Source of the DNA: Millionella massiliensis
Lineage (GTDB): Bacteria; Bacteroidota; Bacteroidia; Bacteroidales; Rikenellaceae
Direction: 5' to 3'
Assembly: GCF_900104655.1 (NCBI RefSeq)
Contig: NZ_FNWD01000002.1
Coordinates: 1,286,246-1,350,245 of the forward strand
Length of the DNA stretch: 64,000 nucleotides
Of this stretch, positions 46,109 through 55,788 are shown one piece after another. The position numbers and the translations under genes are program-made. The notes beneath the pieces were generated by a model. The model made no database searches and was not told where the DNA came from. It saw only the letters and a list, made by a program, of their open reading frames with translations. The number at the start of each line of letters is the position of its first letter. Within the stretch, counting starts at the first letter, position 1.

Positions 46109-49081
46109 ATGAAACGTTACCTGTTGTTACTGGCCCTGCTGCTGGGCAGTCTGTGTGCCCGTGCTGCCGGCGAGCCCCGCATAATCCGCCTGCCGGAAAA
46201 ACCGACCGACGTTCAAACCTTTGCCGCTTCGGAGCTCCAAAAGTACATCTACCAACGCACCCACCGCCTGCTTCCCATCCGCACAGGCAGTTCCGCTTCG
46301 ACACCTGCACTCAGGCTTGCCACCGACACCACCCTCGGCACCGAGACCTACGCCATCTCCCGTGAGAACAACAGCCTCACGATCTGCGGCGGATCAGACA
46401 TCGCGCTGCTCTACGGAAGCTACGCCTATGCCGAATACCTCGGTGTCCGCTTTGCCCTTCACGGCGATATTCTGCCCGACACCCCCTTCGACCGCTCGCT
46501 GCTCGACTGCCCCACCGGCCGTCACACCCCGCTGTTCGCCATCCGCGGACTGCTTCCCTTCCACGACTTTCCCGAAGGGCCCGACCTCTGGGACGAAGAC
46601 ATGTACAAAGCCTGCCTCAGCCAGATGGTCAAGATGAAGATGAACTTCTTTTCGCTGCACACTTACCCCCACGTCGAGCCCAACGTATGGATCGGACAGC
46701 CCGGCGACGTCCGTGCAGACGGCACCGTGACCCACTCCTACCCCACCACCCTGGCCAACACCGCCCGGGCCGGAGCCTGGGGCTACTCCGCCATGGACAC
46801 CCGCACGTACAGCAGCGGAGCTGCCACACTCTTTGCCGACTCCGTTTACCAAAGCCCGCTGCTCGACGGCGCCTCGCCCTGGCCCCGGACACCGGAGCAG
46901 ATGAACCTCATATTCGACCGCACCGGCCAGCTGTTCCACAACGCATTCAGTCTGGGACGTGACCTCGGAATCCGATTTTGCGTCGGAGTGGAGACCCCGC
47001 TCTCCGTACCCAAAGAGGTTGCCGACCGGCTTCGCGAACAAGGCCGCGACCCCTACGCACCGGAGACCATCGCCGACCTCTACCGCGGTATCTTCACCCG
47101 CATCACCCGCACCCATCCCATCGACTACTTCTGGCTCTGGACCCCCGAAGAGTGGACCTGGGGCACCCCCTCCGACGCCTCGATCCGCAATACCATTGCC
47201 GACGTCCGGATCGCGCGAGAAGTCCTCAGCAAAGAATTCGACAGCCTCGGATTCGGACTCAGCGGCTGGGTGCTCGGCCCGCCCGACAACCGGTGCCTGT
47301 TTGACACCATCCTGCCCTCCGGCGACTTCCTCGCCTCGCTCAGCCGCCTCTGCGGCCAAGAGCGTCTCGACCTGGGTTACGCCCAGCTGCCCGCCCAGCG
47401 GAAACGCGTTCCCGTGCTCTGGCTCGAAGATGATCCTGCGCTGACCACCCCCCAATTCTGGGTCGGCCGCCTGCGCAGCGACCTGGCCGAGTGCCACGGC
47501 ATCGGCTGCCACGGCGTGATCGCCAACTTCTGGCGCACCGGTTCCATCGCCCCCAACCTAATGGCCTATGCCCAGGCCTGCTGGGAACAGCAGGAGTGGA
47601 ATCCCGACTTCGGCAAACCCTATACACCGGCGCCGGAGACCAAGAGTGACCTTCGCCTCGGCGGCGTCGGCACCAACTACTACCACTACATCCGCGGCAC
47701 CGAAGACCAGTACCTGTTCAACACCCAGCGCTACGACCTCGAAGGATACCGGATCAATCTTCCGAACGGAACCTACCGAATCACCTTCCTGTTCAGCGAG
47801 ACCCGTTACAAGAGTGCCGGAGAACGCATTTTCGACATCTCCATCGAAGGAGAGCCGCTGTTGACCGACATCGACGTTTTTGCGCGTGCCGGCAGCGACA
47901 GCGCCTATGCCCTGACCACCCCCGAATTCCGCGTCGACGACTACACGCTCGACATTCGGATGATTCCCCGCGTGGGCCCGACCTTTCTCTCGGCCTTCGT
48001 TATCGAAGGACAGACCGACGACGTCAATCAGGTCAAAGGCGAGCCCTACAAACGCAGCATCGACGTGGGCGGAGGACTCTACAAGGAGTTCGAAGCCGAC
48101 CTGAACGAGTTTCAGACCAACACCCCGGCCAAACCCCGCGACCTGCCGAGCGAAAGTTTTTATGCCGACTACGCCCGCGCCATGTTCGGAGCCGAGGTGG
48201 CGCCCCGTGTCGCATCGATCTTCGCCTCGCTCGACGGCACCCGCGGCAACGACGGCTTCCGCGACTTCCGGATGCCCCGTCCTGCCACCTGGATCACCGG
48301 CCCCGGCGTCATCAACCCCAACGAGACAGACTGGGCCGAAGAGTCCGCCCGCTATGCCTTTGTCGACACCCTGATCCAGTTGCGCGATGCGGTGCACGGC
48401 ACCGGCAACCTCGAACGCTACGACTACTGGCTCAACACCTTCCGCGCCCTGCGGACCATGGGGCATCTCGGCTGCCAGCGGGGCCTGCTGGATCGTCAGA
48501 TGAAGCAACTCGCCGCACTGCCGACCGATCAACGTGCGGCCTTCGCACGTGAGAAGATCCTGCCCGAGCGAATCGCCCTGGCCCGGCTGTGGGAGGAGAT
48601 GATCCGCTACCTGCTCCCCACGGTCAGCAACACCGGGGAACTCGGCACCATTATCAACCTCGAATCGCAGACCCGCGGCACCTACAGTTTCGTGACCCGA
48701 CACGATGCCCAGATCGAAGCAGCACTGGGTACGACACTGCCCGCCGAAGCGCAGCTCTCCACCGCGTACACCGGTTCTCCGCGGATGTTCGTTCTGAACG
48801 AACGCTCCACGCTGAGCCGCGGCGAAAGCTACACGCTTCGGGTGAACCTGCTCGGCAGCGACCGACTGACCCGTGCCCCGGTTCTGAAATACCGTGCCCT
48901 GGGCGAAAAGCGCTACCGCCAGTTACCACTAAAGCGGCAAACCGACCGCACCTACGAAGTGACCGCCCCGGAGCTCGACGACCAGACCATCGAATACTAT
49001 ATCGAAGCCGAGTTCGACGGGGAGCCCATAACCTACCCCGCCACCGCACCGGAACTGAACCGCACCTGGAGCCGATTCTAA
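46109..49081 (+). CDS. Secreted alpha-glucuronidase-like glycosidase with malectin domain
   Basis: Codes for 990 residues; MKRYLLLLALLLGSLCARAAG is the signal peptide. Residues ~25-130 (FAASELQKYIYQRT) resemble the N-terminal domain of GH67/GH115-type alpha-glucuronidases and related beta-hexosaminidase-like enzymes. A TIM-barrel-like region follows with MKMNFFSLHTYPHVEPNVW and DYFWLWTPEEWTWG. Residues ~513-635 look like a malectin carbohydrate-binding domain (LRLGGVGTNYYHY, TYRITFLFSETRY, GPTFLSAFVIEG). A Fn3-like sandwich closes the protein (EVTAPELDDQTIEYYIEAEF). The exact family and substrate are not clear. It has its own -7 box and stands alone on its transcript or leads into GH92. Confidence 0.78.
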   Translation: MKRYLLLLALLLGSLCARAAGEPRIIRLPEKPTDVQTFAASELQKYIYQRTHRLLPIRTGSSASTPALRLATDTTLGTETYAISRENNSLTICGGSDIALLYGSYAYAEYLGVRFALHGDILPDTPFDRSLLDCPTGRHTPLFAIRGLLPFHDFPEGPDLWDEDMYKACLSQMVKMKMNFFSLHTYPHVEPNVWIGQPGDVRADGTVTHSYPTTLANTARAGAWGYSAMDTRTYSSGAATLFADSVYQSPLLDGASPWPRTPEQMNLIFDRTGQLFHNAFSLGRDLGIRFCVGVETPLSVPKEVADRLREQGRDPYAPETIADLYRGIFTRITRTHPIDYFWLWTPEEWTWGTPSDASIRNTIADVRIAREVLSKEFDSLGFGLSGWVLGPPDNRCLFDTILPSGDFLASLSRLCGQERLDLGYAQLPAQRKRVPVLWLEDDPALTTPQFWVGRLRSDLAECHGIGCHGVIANFWRTGSIAPNLMAYAQACWEQQEWNPDFGKPYTPAPETKSDLRLGGVGTNYYHYIRGTEDQYLFNTQRYDLEGYRINLPNGTYRITFLFSETRYKSAGERIFDISIEGEPLLTDIDVFARAGSDSAYALTTPEFRVDDYTLDIRMIPRVGPTFLSAFVIEGQTDDVNQVKGEPYKRSIDVGGGLYKEFEADLNEFQTNTPAKPRDLPSESFYADYARAMFGAEVAPRVASIFASLDGTRGNDGFRDFRMPRPATWITGPGVINPNETDWAEESARYAFVDTLIQLRDAVHGTGNLERYDYWLNTFRALRTMGHLGCQRGLLDRQMKQLAALPTDQRAAFAREKILPERIALARLWEEMIRYLLPTVSNTGELGTIINLESQTRGTYSFVTRHDAQIEAALGTTLPAEAQLSTAYTGSPRMFVLNERSTLSRGESYTLRVNLLGSDRLTRAPVLKYRALGEKRYRQLPLKRQTDRTYEVTAPELDDQTIEYYIEAEFDGEPITYPATAPELNRTWSRF

Positions 49082-49391
49082 GACGACAAAGGTTTCCCTG
49101 CAGCGGCCTTGCTGTCCGCAGAGACAACGCCCGGCAGGGAAACCCCAACCAGTCCTCCGGGGCCTTCTAAGCCAAAACATAACCACGATTTCAGCCCCGC
49201 CGAAACAACTTTTCCACCAACAGACCCTCTTACTCTCACACCACCACGACCCGACTCACACCATGACCCCACGACACAACCGCCTTTCGTTCAGCCCCGG
49301 CCGCCCGCACCACCTTCGGCCGACCACATCGAGCCAACCCCAATCCTCATCATGCGTCTCCGCCCGCGCCATCAACCACCGGCCGGGATGG
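49082..49391 (+). other. Intergenic stretch between malectin-domain and GH92 genes
   Basis: 310 bases. GGTTTCCCTGC at 49091 pairs with GCAGGGAAACC at 49134-49144 and encloses a smaller GCGG/CCGC stem, a terminator-like structure. The GH92 frame is open from 49263, but that extension is Pro/Arg/Ser-rich and lacks a signal peptide at its start. Confidence 0.5.
49091..49144 (+). terminator. Terminator-like hairpin after the malectin-domain gene
   Basis: An 11-bp perfect stem (GGTTTCCCTGC / GCAGGGAAACC) with a 32-base interior, 9 bases after the stop. No T tract. Confidence 0.5.
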
Positions 49392-51779
49392 ATGCGACGC
49401 AACATTACGCTGTTACTGAGCTGCGCATCCCTGCTCCTCGCACCGGCCTCAAGCCACACCGCCCCCCTTTCTGACCATACCCCAGTTCAAAACACCTCCC
49501 AAACAACAGCCGGACCCAAGAGCGACATCGTCGATTACATCAACCCGATGATCGGAGCCTCGACCTCGACCGAAGCCGGCAAGAGCGGCCACGGCCTGGG
49601 CAAAACATTCCCCGGCCCGGCCACCCCGTTCGGACTGGTGCAGCTCAGCCCCGACACCCGCACCGGCGGCGACAACGGCCCCGGCTACTCGTGGCACCAC
49701 CCCACCATCGAAGGTTTCAGCTTCATCCACATGAGCGGCATCGGCTGGTACGGCGACTTCGGCAACCTGCTGGTGACCCCCAGCGTCGGACCGCTCCACA
49801 CCTACGTCGGCGACGAGCAGGTGCCCCGCAGCGGCTACCGCTCGGCCTACTCGCACGACACGGAGGAGGCCAGCGCCGGTTACTATGCCGTGACGCTCGA
49901 CGACTATGACATCCGCGTCGAACTGCCCTCGGCCCGCCGCGCCGGGATGATCCGGATGACCTTCCCCGAGAGCGACACCTCGCGCATCAGCCTCGATCTG
50001 GCCCGCCGCATCGGCGGTTCGGCCACCGAACAGTTCGTCCGCGTGGTGAACGACACCACCATTCAGGGGTGGATCCGCTGCACGGCCCGCGACGGCGGAT
50101 GGGGCAACGGCGACGGAAATGTCAACTACACCGTTTACTTCTACGGCCAGTTCAGCCGGCCGATCACCCAGTGCGGTACCTGGAGCGCCACCCTGCCCAT
50201 GGAACAGGTACGGCTCCAGACCCTCGGCGACAGCGCCTACCGCCACGCCGCGGCCCATGCAGCCGTGAAACGGGGCAACAAAAGTGCCATCGGCCGCCAC
50301 ATCGGTTTCTTCAGCGAGTTTCCGACCCGCGCCGGCGAACAGGTGCTGTTCAAGGCCGGTATTTCGTTCGTGAGCGCCGAAGGGGCCCGCCGCAACCTGG
50401 AACACGACATTCCCCACTGGGACTTCGACGCCGTCCACGAAGCCAACCGTTCGGCGTGGCGCGACGCCCTCAGCCGGATGGAAGTCACCGGGTCCGACCG
50501 CGACAAGACCATCTTCTACACCGCCCTCTACCACACGATGATCGACCCGCGCGACGTGGCCGACACCAACGGCGAGTATGTCGGCGGCGACGGACAGATC
50601 CACCGCAACACCGACTACGTCTACCGGTCGATCTTCAGCGGCTGGGACGTCTTCCGGAGCCAGTTCCCGTTGCAGACGCTCATCAACCCCCGCATGGTCA
50701 ACGACCAGATCAACTCGCTCATCAGCCTGGCCGACGTCAGCGGCCGAGGCTACTTCCCCCGCTGGGAGATCATGAACTCCTACTCGGGCTGCATGCTGGG
50801 CAACCCGGCCGTATCGGTGCTCACGGACGCCTACCGCAAGGGGATCCGCGACTGGGACATCGACAAGGGCTACCGTTTCAGCCGCAACTCGGTCGAACAC
50901 ACCGGCAACGACCGCCGGCTGGGTTACACCCCGATGGACATCTCCCGCACGCTCGAATATGCCTACAGCGACTGGTGCGTGTCGGCACTGGCCCGCGAAC
51001 TGGGCGACAGCCTCAACGCCCGCCGTTACCGCGCCTACTCGCTCGACTACCGGAACATCTGGAACGATACGATCGGCTGGTTCTGCGGACGCGAACGCAA
51101 CGGCCGCTTCGGTCCGTGGCGCGGCGAAACGGTGCAGGACCAGTACTGCACCGAGTCGAACCCGCTCCAGCAGGGGTGGTTCGTGCCGCACGACGTCTAT
51201 GGTCTGATCGACCTGCTGGGCCACGACGCGTTCGTTCGGAAGCTGACCGACTTTTTCGACCGTTCGTCCGAGGACTTCCTCTGGAACAACTACTACAACC
51301 ACCCCAACGAACCGGTCCACCACGTACCGTTCCTTTTCCCCTATGCGGGCGAAGCATGGCTCACGCAGAAGTGGACCCGCCGCATCTGCGATCGCGCCTA
51401 CGGAACCGACGTGCTGGGGCTGTGCGGTAACGAAGACGTCGGCCAGATGAGCGCCTGGTACGTACTGGCCGCATCGGGCATCCACCCCGTATGCCCGGGC
51501 GATAACATCTACCTGCTCACCTCGCCGGTATTCGAACAGGTGACGATCCGCCTCGACCCCGATTTCTACCCGGGCGGCACCTTCACGATCCGCGCCCACG
51601 GCAACTCGCCCGAGAACATCTACATCCAGTCGGCACGGCTCAACGGCCAGCCGATCGACCGCGCATGGCTCACCCATCAGGAGATTGTCGCCGGCGGTAC
51701 GCTCGACCTGGAGATGGGTCCCGAGCCGAACCGCTCGTTCGGCTCTGCCTCGCTGCCTCCGTCGGCCCTCGACCGATAG
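49392..51779 (+). CDS. Secreted alpha-mannosidase-like enzyme, glycoside hydrolase family 92
   Basis: Codes for 795 residues when started at MRRNITLLLSCASLLLAPASS, which gives a signal peptide; an in-frame ATG at 49263 would bury it. VDYINPMIGASTSTEAG, GKTFPGPATPFGLVQLSPDT and GYSWHHPTIEGFSFIHMSG are GH92 N-terminal marks. The catalytic region shows YCTESNPLQQGWFVPHD, which aligns with the general-acid Glu region, and GNEDVGQMSAWYVLAASGIHP with the base region. GH92 enzymes are calcium-dependent exo-alpha-mannosidases that trim N-glycans or yeast mannan; linkage is not predictable here. Confidence 0.93.
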   Translation: MRRNITLLLSCASLLLAPASSHTAPLSDHTPVQNTSQTTAGPKSDIVDYINPMIGASTSTEAGKSGHGLGKTFPGPATPFGLVQLSPDTRTGGDNGPGYSWHHPTIEGFSFIHMSGIGWYGDFGNLLVTPSVGPLHTYVGDEQVPRSGYRSAYSHDTEEASAGYYAVTLDDYDIRVELPSARRAGMIRMTFPESDTSRISLDLARRIGGSATEQFVRVVNDTTIQGWIRCTARDGGWGNGDGNVNYTVYFYGQFSRPITQCGTWSATLPMEQVRLQTLGDSAYRHAAAHAAVKRGNKSAIGRHIGFFSEFPTRAGEQVLFKAGISFVSAEGARRNLEHDIPHWDFDAVHEANRSAWRDALSRMEVTGSDRDKTIFYTALYHTMIDPRDVADTNGEYVGGDGQIHRNTDYVYRSIFSGWDVFRSQFPLQTLINPRMVNDQINSLISLADVSGRGYFPRWEIMNSYSGCMLGNPAVSVLTDAYRKGIRDWDIDKGYRFSRNSVEHTGNDRRLGYTPMDISRTLEYAYSDWCVSALARELGDSLNARRYRAYSLDYRNIWNDTIGWFCGRERNGRFGPWRGETVQDQYCTESNPLQQGWFVPHDVYGLIDLLGHDAFVRKLTDFFDRSSEDFLWNNYYNHPNEPVHHVPFLFPYAGEAWLTQKWTRRICDRAYGTDVLGLCGNEDVGQMSAWYVLAASGIHPVCPGDNIYLLTSPVFEQVTIRLDPDFYPGGTFTIRAHGNSPENIYIQSARLNGQPIDRAWLTHQEIVAGGTLDLEMGPEPNRSFGSASLPPSALDR

Positions 51780-51933
51780 TCCGTTCGGCACCGTTTTCCT
51801 CGCCCCTGCGGCCGCGTGCACTGACCACAAGTTTCGCACAGCCACAACTACGGGCACAACCGCACAATGAGCCTCAGCCACAACCGAGCCACCCATCTAC
51901 GGGTCATCCTTTAAAGACATGCTCACACATGAG

Positions 51934-51980
51934 AGAAGCCTCGGATGCAAACAGAGTTTGCATCCGAGGCTTCTTTTTTT
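51934..51980 (+). terminator. Rho-independent terminator after GH92
   Basis: AGAAGCCTCGGATGCAAAC pairs perfectly with GTTTGCATCCGAGGCTTCT (19 bp) around AGA and is followed by seven T. It also separates GH92 from the convergent marR-type gene. Confidence 0.92.
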
Positions 51981-51995
51981 ACAAGCAACCGATCC

Positions 51996-52397
51996 CTATC
52001 GGTCTTCGGCATCTGCGCCGCACTTCAGGAGTGGTTGCAGGATCGGCGGACACTCCACCTCGCTGCAACAAATCGAATCGATCAACGCACGTCCCGCCGA
52101 CGTAAGCGCAAAATACATCTGCCGACGATCCTCCTGCCCCAGGAAACGTTCGACCAGTCCTTTTTTTTCAACGGCAGCAATCACTTTCGAGATATTCGAC
52201 GGGGTCAGCCCCAACAACTCGCCCAACTCGCCCGACGCAAGCCGTTCGGCGTGTGTCAGCGAACAGAGCACCATTCCCTCGTTCAATCCGATTCCGTAAC
52301 GCTGCGAAAAGGAGTGCTCGAAAGCCGCCACCCCCCGCTGAATATCGCGAATACGGCACAACACCGCAACCCGTTCAGAAGATTTGTTTTCACTCAT
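51996..52397 (-). CDS. MarR-family transcriptional regulator
   Basis: Codes for 133 residues. The winged-helix core is clear: LASGELGELLGLTPSNISKVIAAVEKKGLVERF is the DNA-recognition region and EDRRQMYFALTSAGRAL the wing. A Cys pair (SICCSEVEC, near residue 110) could sense redox or sulfur species. It is the last gene of a minus-strand set with the thioredoxin lipoprotein and the sulfur-transfer fusion protein, and it is the natural candidate to act on the palindrome at 55771-55803. Confidence 0.88.
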   Translation of the reverse strand: MSENKSSERVAVLCRIRDIQRGVAAFEHSFSQRYGIGLNEGMVLCSLTHAERLASGELGELLGLTPSNISKVIAAVEKKGLVERFLGQEDRRQMYFALTSAGRALIDSICCSEVECPPILQPLLKCGADAEDR

Positions 52398-52558
52398 AAC
52401 CTAAATCCGTAACATAAACTTATCCTCCCCGCACCTGCCCTCTACCGATTCATTCCGCCCCAGCGAAACAACACCTCGGCCGCCGTCAGGCAACCCGGGG
52501 TAAAACGGCCGAACCTGCCGGACGGATGAGTTCGGCTGGTTCGACTCGTCGCAAGCCG

Positions 52559-53071
52559 CTATCGATTCAACAGAATCCGATCGATCAACTGTTTGAATTC
52601 CGCCTTTCCCATGGCTCCCTGCGCCATCTGAGGCTGTCCTTCCATCGGCACGAACAGCAGCGACGGGATCGAACGAATACCAAACACAGCAGCCAATTCG
52701 GGTTCCGTTTCGGTATTGACCTTATAGATACGGATCGAGTCGCCATACTCCGCCGCCAGCTCCTCCAGGACGGGAGCCACCATGCGGCAGGGGCCGCACC
52801 ACGAAGCGTAAAAATCGATCAATGCGGGCCGGTCGCCCAGATAATGCCACTCATTCGGCGAGGATTCGAAGTTAGCTACTTTTTGCAAAAATTCGGCTTT
52901 GGTCAGTTCAATAGGTTTCATAATGGTATCGGTTTGTATTTGTGTTTTCGTATCCGTATCGGTTTCCATTTGGGCATCGGAGGGCGCCGGCGAACCGCAG
53001 GCTGCCAGCAACAGAACTGCCGCCACTCCCGAGGCAAGTTTGACTTTCATTTTCAAAGGCATGTTGTTCAT
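52559..53071 (-). CDS. Thioredoxin-like lipoprotein
   Basis: Codes for 170 residues. The lipobox VLLLAAC places the lipidated cysteine at residue 25. A Thr/Asp-rich linker (~residues 33-50) leads to a thioredoxin domain with the active site FYASWCGPCRMVAP (Cys92, Cys95) and the cis-Pro motif IRSIPSLLFV. It would act as a periplasmic or membrane-anchored reductant. Internal ATGs at residues 4 and 8 are possible starts. The cytoplasm-like start after the linker (MKPIELTKAEF) could in principle yield a soluble form. It lies 85 bases downstream of the sulfur-transfer fusion gene. Confidence 0.88.
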   Translation of the reverse strand: MNNMPLKMKVKLASGVAAVLLLAACGSPAPSDAQMETDTDTKTQIQTDTIMKPIELTKAEFLQKVANFESSPNEWHYLGDRPALIDFYASWCGPCRMVAPVLEELAAEYGDSIRIYKVNTETEPELAAVFGIRSIPSLLFVPMEGQPQMAQGAMGKAEFKQLIDRILLNR

Positions 53072-53156
53072 ATGTAAAATTTAGGATCCAGCCCGGGCGA
53101 CATCACCCCCTCCGAATGCCAGCCATTGTGGGGGAGAGCCACCCGCAGGATGTGGA

Positions 53157-55622
53157 TCAGATAAACAGATTCACGTTTGCCTGCTCGGCCCGTTCCATAT
53201 AGGTAGCCACCCCACCTACGCTCACCTCGTCGATCAACTCCTCGCGCTGGATGCCCATCACCTCCATGGACATCTGACAGGCAATGAACTCGACCCCGTT
53301 GTCCAGCGCCTGCTGACGGAGCGACTCGAGCGAATCGATACCCCGGATCTTCATGACGTGCCGCATCAGCCGGTCGCCGATGCCAAACATGCTCATCTTC
53401 GAGAGGTGGAGCCCCAGCGACGACGAGGGCAGCATCATGCCGAACATCCGGCCGAAGAGATCCTTGCGCACTTTCGGTTTGCGGCGTTTTTTGAGCAGGT
53501 TCAAGCCCCAAAAGGTAAAGAAGATGGTGGTTTTCCGTCCGGTTGCAGCCGCACCGTTGGCCAGTACGAAGGTGGCCAGCGCCTTGTCGAGGTCGTCGCT
53601 GAAGAGGATCAACGTTTTGCCAGCCCCCTCATCGCCGCTGCCGACCGCAGCCGAAGTGCAACCGCCTCCCTTTTCGACAACTACGGTATAGGTACCCCGT
53701 TCCTGGTGCTGCTCCACGAGCCGGTTCCCGGTCGTGTTGCACCAGGCCTGGGCGTCGCGGGCAAAACCGGCATCCGTCGCCACAATCTCGAGCTGCTGAC
53801 CGGGTTGGAGCTGTTCCATCGCCTGCCGCAGCTTCAACACCGGACCCGGGCACTGGATGCCGCAGGCATCGACCCGCAGCGTCGGCCGCGCAGTTGCCGT
53901 TGCCTCAGGTTGCGGCTGTACAGCAGCCGATGAGCGGGCGGAGGTTTGCGAAGCGGCGGAATCCGGGCCCGACAAGGGAGCCGTAGCGGCCGCATAGGTT
54001 TTGTAGCCGCCCGAGAGGTTCCACACCTGTCGGAAGCCCCGTCCCAGCAGGATACGGGTTGCCAGGTAGCCCCGCAGACCAATGGCGCAGAAGACGTAGA
54101 TCGGCCGGTCGGCAGGCAGTTCGGCGAGACGCTCACGCAGCTCGTCGAGCGGAATGTTCACCGCCCCCGGAATGGTGCCGAACCCGAACTCCGCCTCAGT
54201 ACGCACGTCGAGCAACAGAGCTCCGCGCCGTTCGGCCTCCGCCACGTCGCGCCACCCGATCACCGGCATCGCGCCACTCAGAATATTGGAGGCCGTATAA
54301 CCGGCAATGGCCACCGGATCTTTGGCCGACGCAAAGGGCGGCGCATAGGCCTGTTCGAGACGGGTCAACTCCTGGACGGTAGCCCCGCGCTTGATGGCCA
54401 GCGCCAACTGGTCGATTCGCTTGTCGACACCGTCGTAGCCCACGCCCTGAGCTCCGTAGAGTTTTCCGTTCCGGGGGTCGAAGGTGAGCTTCAGGGTCAT
54501 CATCGTCGCACCGGGATAATAACCGGCGTGCGAACTCGAATGGGTCGTCGAGCTGACATATTCGATGCCCATCTGGCGCAGCCGCTTGGCGGGCAGGCCG
54601 GTCGTGGCCACGGTCATGTCGAACACTTTGGCTATCGCCGTACCGATGGCCCCCTCGTATTCGGTCGTATTGCCGAACACCATGTTGTCGGCCACGATAC
54701 GCCCCTGACGGTTGGCCGGACCGGCCAGATAGTTCAGCCAGGGACGCCCGGTGAGCGGATGGGGATATTCGATGGCGTCGCCCACGGCATAAATATCCGG
54801 AGCCGACGTTTGCAGGTAACGGTCTACACGGATTCCGCCGGCCTCACCAATCTCCAGGCCGGCAGCACGAGCCAGCGTCGTCTCGGGACGCACCCCGATC
54901 GAGAGCATCACCAGGTCGGCCTCCAGCATCTCGCCCCCTTCGAGCCGAACGACGAGGTGACCGTCGCGACGTTCGAACCCTTCGACACGACGCGACAGGT
55001 AGAGCGCGGCCCCCTTCTGCGTAAGGTGGGTATGGAGTTGTGCGGCGATCGAGAAATCGACCGGAGCCATCACCTGGTCCCCCATCTCGACAATCGATAC
55101 GTGGGCTCCGGCCTCGTGGAGGTTTTCGGCCATCTCCAGCCCGATAAATCCGGCTCCGACCACCACCGCACGCCGAACGGCATGTTCGCCGAGGTAACTC
55201 TTGATGCGATCGGTATCGGCCACATTGCGGAGCGTGAAGATTCCCTCGAGGTCGATGCCGGGCAGCGGCGGACGAACCGGCGCAGCCCCGGGCGACAGGA
55301 GCAGCTTGTCGTAACTCTCGACATAGGTTGTACCGTCAGCACGCCGAACGGTGACGTTTTTGGCCACAGGATCAATGGCCACCACTTCGCTCTGTGTCCG
55401 CACATCGACGGCAAAACGGCGACCGAAGGCTTCGGGCGTCTGCACAAAAAGCCGGTCGCGATCGGCTATCGTACCCCCGATATAATAGGGCAGTCCACAG
55501 TTGGCATAGGAGATATGAGGCCCCTTTTCGAACAGGATGATTTGGGCCATTTCGTCGGCCCGACGGATTCGTGCTGCTGCGGTGGCTCCTCCGGCCACTC
55601 CGCCGATAATCAGGTGTTTCAT
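53157..55622 (-). CDS. CoA-disulfide-reductase-like flavoenzyme fused to rhodanese, TusA and DsrE-like domains
   Basis: Codes for 821 residues from the ATG giving MKHLIIGGVAGGATAAARI. Residues 1-445 are a FAD/NAD(P)H oxidoreductase with the single active-site Cys42 in SYANCGLPYYIGG, VVVGAGFIGLEMAENL and DIYAVGDAIEYPHPL. Residues ~465-555 are a rhodanese domain with catalytic Cys in VFCAIGLRGYLATR. Residues ~580-655 are a TusA/SirA domain (VDACGIQCPGPVLKLRQAM). Residues ~665-821 resemble the DsrE/F/peroxiredoxin-like family (KTLILFSDDLDKALATF). This would reduce and pass on persulfide sulfur in one polypeptide. Domain chains of this kind are known in Bacteroidetes; the physiological substrate is not. 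It heads a minus-strand operon. Confidence 0.9.
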   Translation of the reverse strand: MKHLIIGGVAGGATAAARIRRADEMAQIILFEKGPHISYANCGLPYYIGGTIADRDRLFVQTPEAFGRRFAVDVRTQSEVVAIDPVAKNVTVRRADGTTYVESYDKLLLSPGAAPVRPPLPGIDLEGIFTLRNVADTDRIKSYLGEHAVRRAVVVGAGFIGLEMAENLHEAGAHVSIVEMGDQVMAPVDFSIAAQLHTHLTQKGAALYLSRRVEGFERRDGHLVVRLEGGEMLEADLVMLSIGVRPETTLARAAGLEIGEAGGIRVDRYLQTSAPDIYAVGDAIEYPHPLTGRPWLNYLAGPANRQGRIVADNMVFGNTTEYEGAIGTAIAKVFDMTVATTGLPAKRLRQMGIEYVSSTTHSSSHAGYYPGATMMTLKLTFDPRNGKLYGAQGVGYDGVDKRIDQLALAIKRGATVQELTRLEQAYAPPFASAKDPVAIAGYTASNILSGAMPVIGWRDVAEAERRGALLLDVRTEAEFGFGTIPGAVNIPLDELRERLAELPADRPIYVFCAIGLRGYLATRILLGRGFRQVWNLSGGYKTYAAATAPLSGPDSAASQTSARSSAAVQPQPEATATARPTLRVDACGIQCPGPVLKLRQAMEQLQPGQQLEIVATDAGFARDAQAWCNTTGNRLVEQHQERGTYTVVVEKGGGCTSAAVGSGDEGAGKTLILFSDDLDKALATFVLANGAAATGRKTTIFFTFWGLNLLKKRRKPKVRKDLFGRMFGMMLPSSSLGLHLSKMSMFGIGDRLMRHVMKIRGIDSLESLRQQALDNGVEFIACQMSMEVMGIQREELIDEVSVGGVATYMERAEQANVNLFI

Positions 55623-55757
55623 GGTGCGTTGCGTTGTTTCTCGATCAATCTTACCGGAGCTGCGCCCCAAACCGGGCGGCCCGAATCCTACCCTCCCCAC
55701 ACCCTCCACCGTGCTCCGCTTCCCGGTCGGGTCACTTGATTCGGATTGCTCCCGGGA

Positions 55758-55788
55758 CAAAGGTATACATATTTTCCATTGAAACAAA
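55758..55788 (-). promoter_or_regulatory. Promoter of the sulfur/redox operon
   Basis: On the minus strand TTTG (55788 to 55785) and TACCTTTG (55765 to 55758) are 19 bases apart, a full -33/-7 match. The leader to the ATG at 55622 is about 130 bases. Confidence 0.78.

Noticed and set aside
49449..51896. 815-codon open frame opposite GH92
   Set aside because: Same artefact; the plus-strand frame carries unmistakable GH92 motifs.
53946..55739. 597-codon plus-strand frame opposite the sulfur-relay gene
   Set aside because: No motifs; the minus-strand frame encodes four clear domains.
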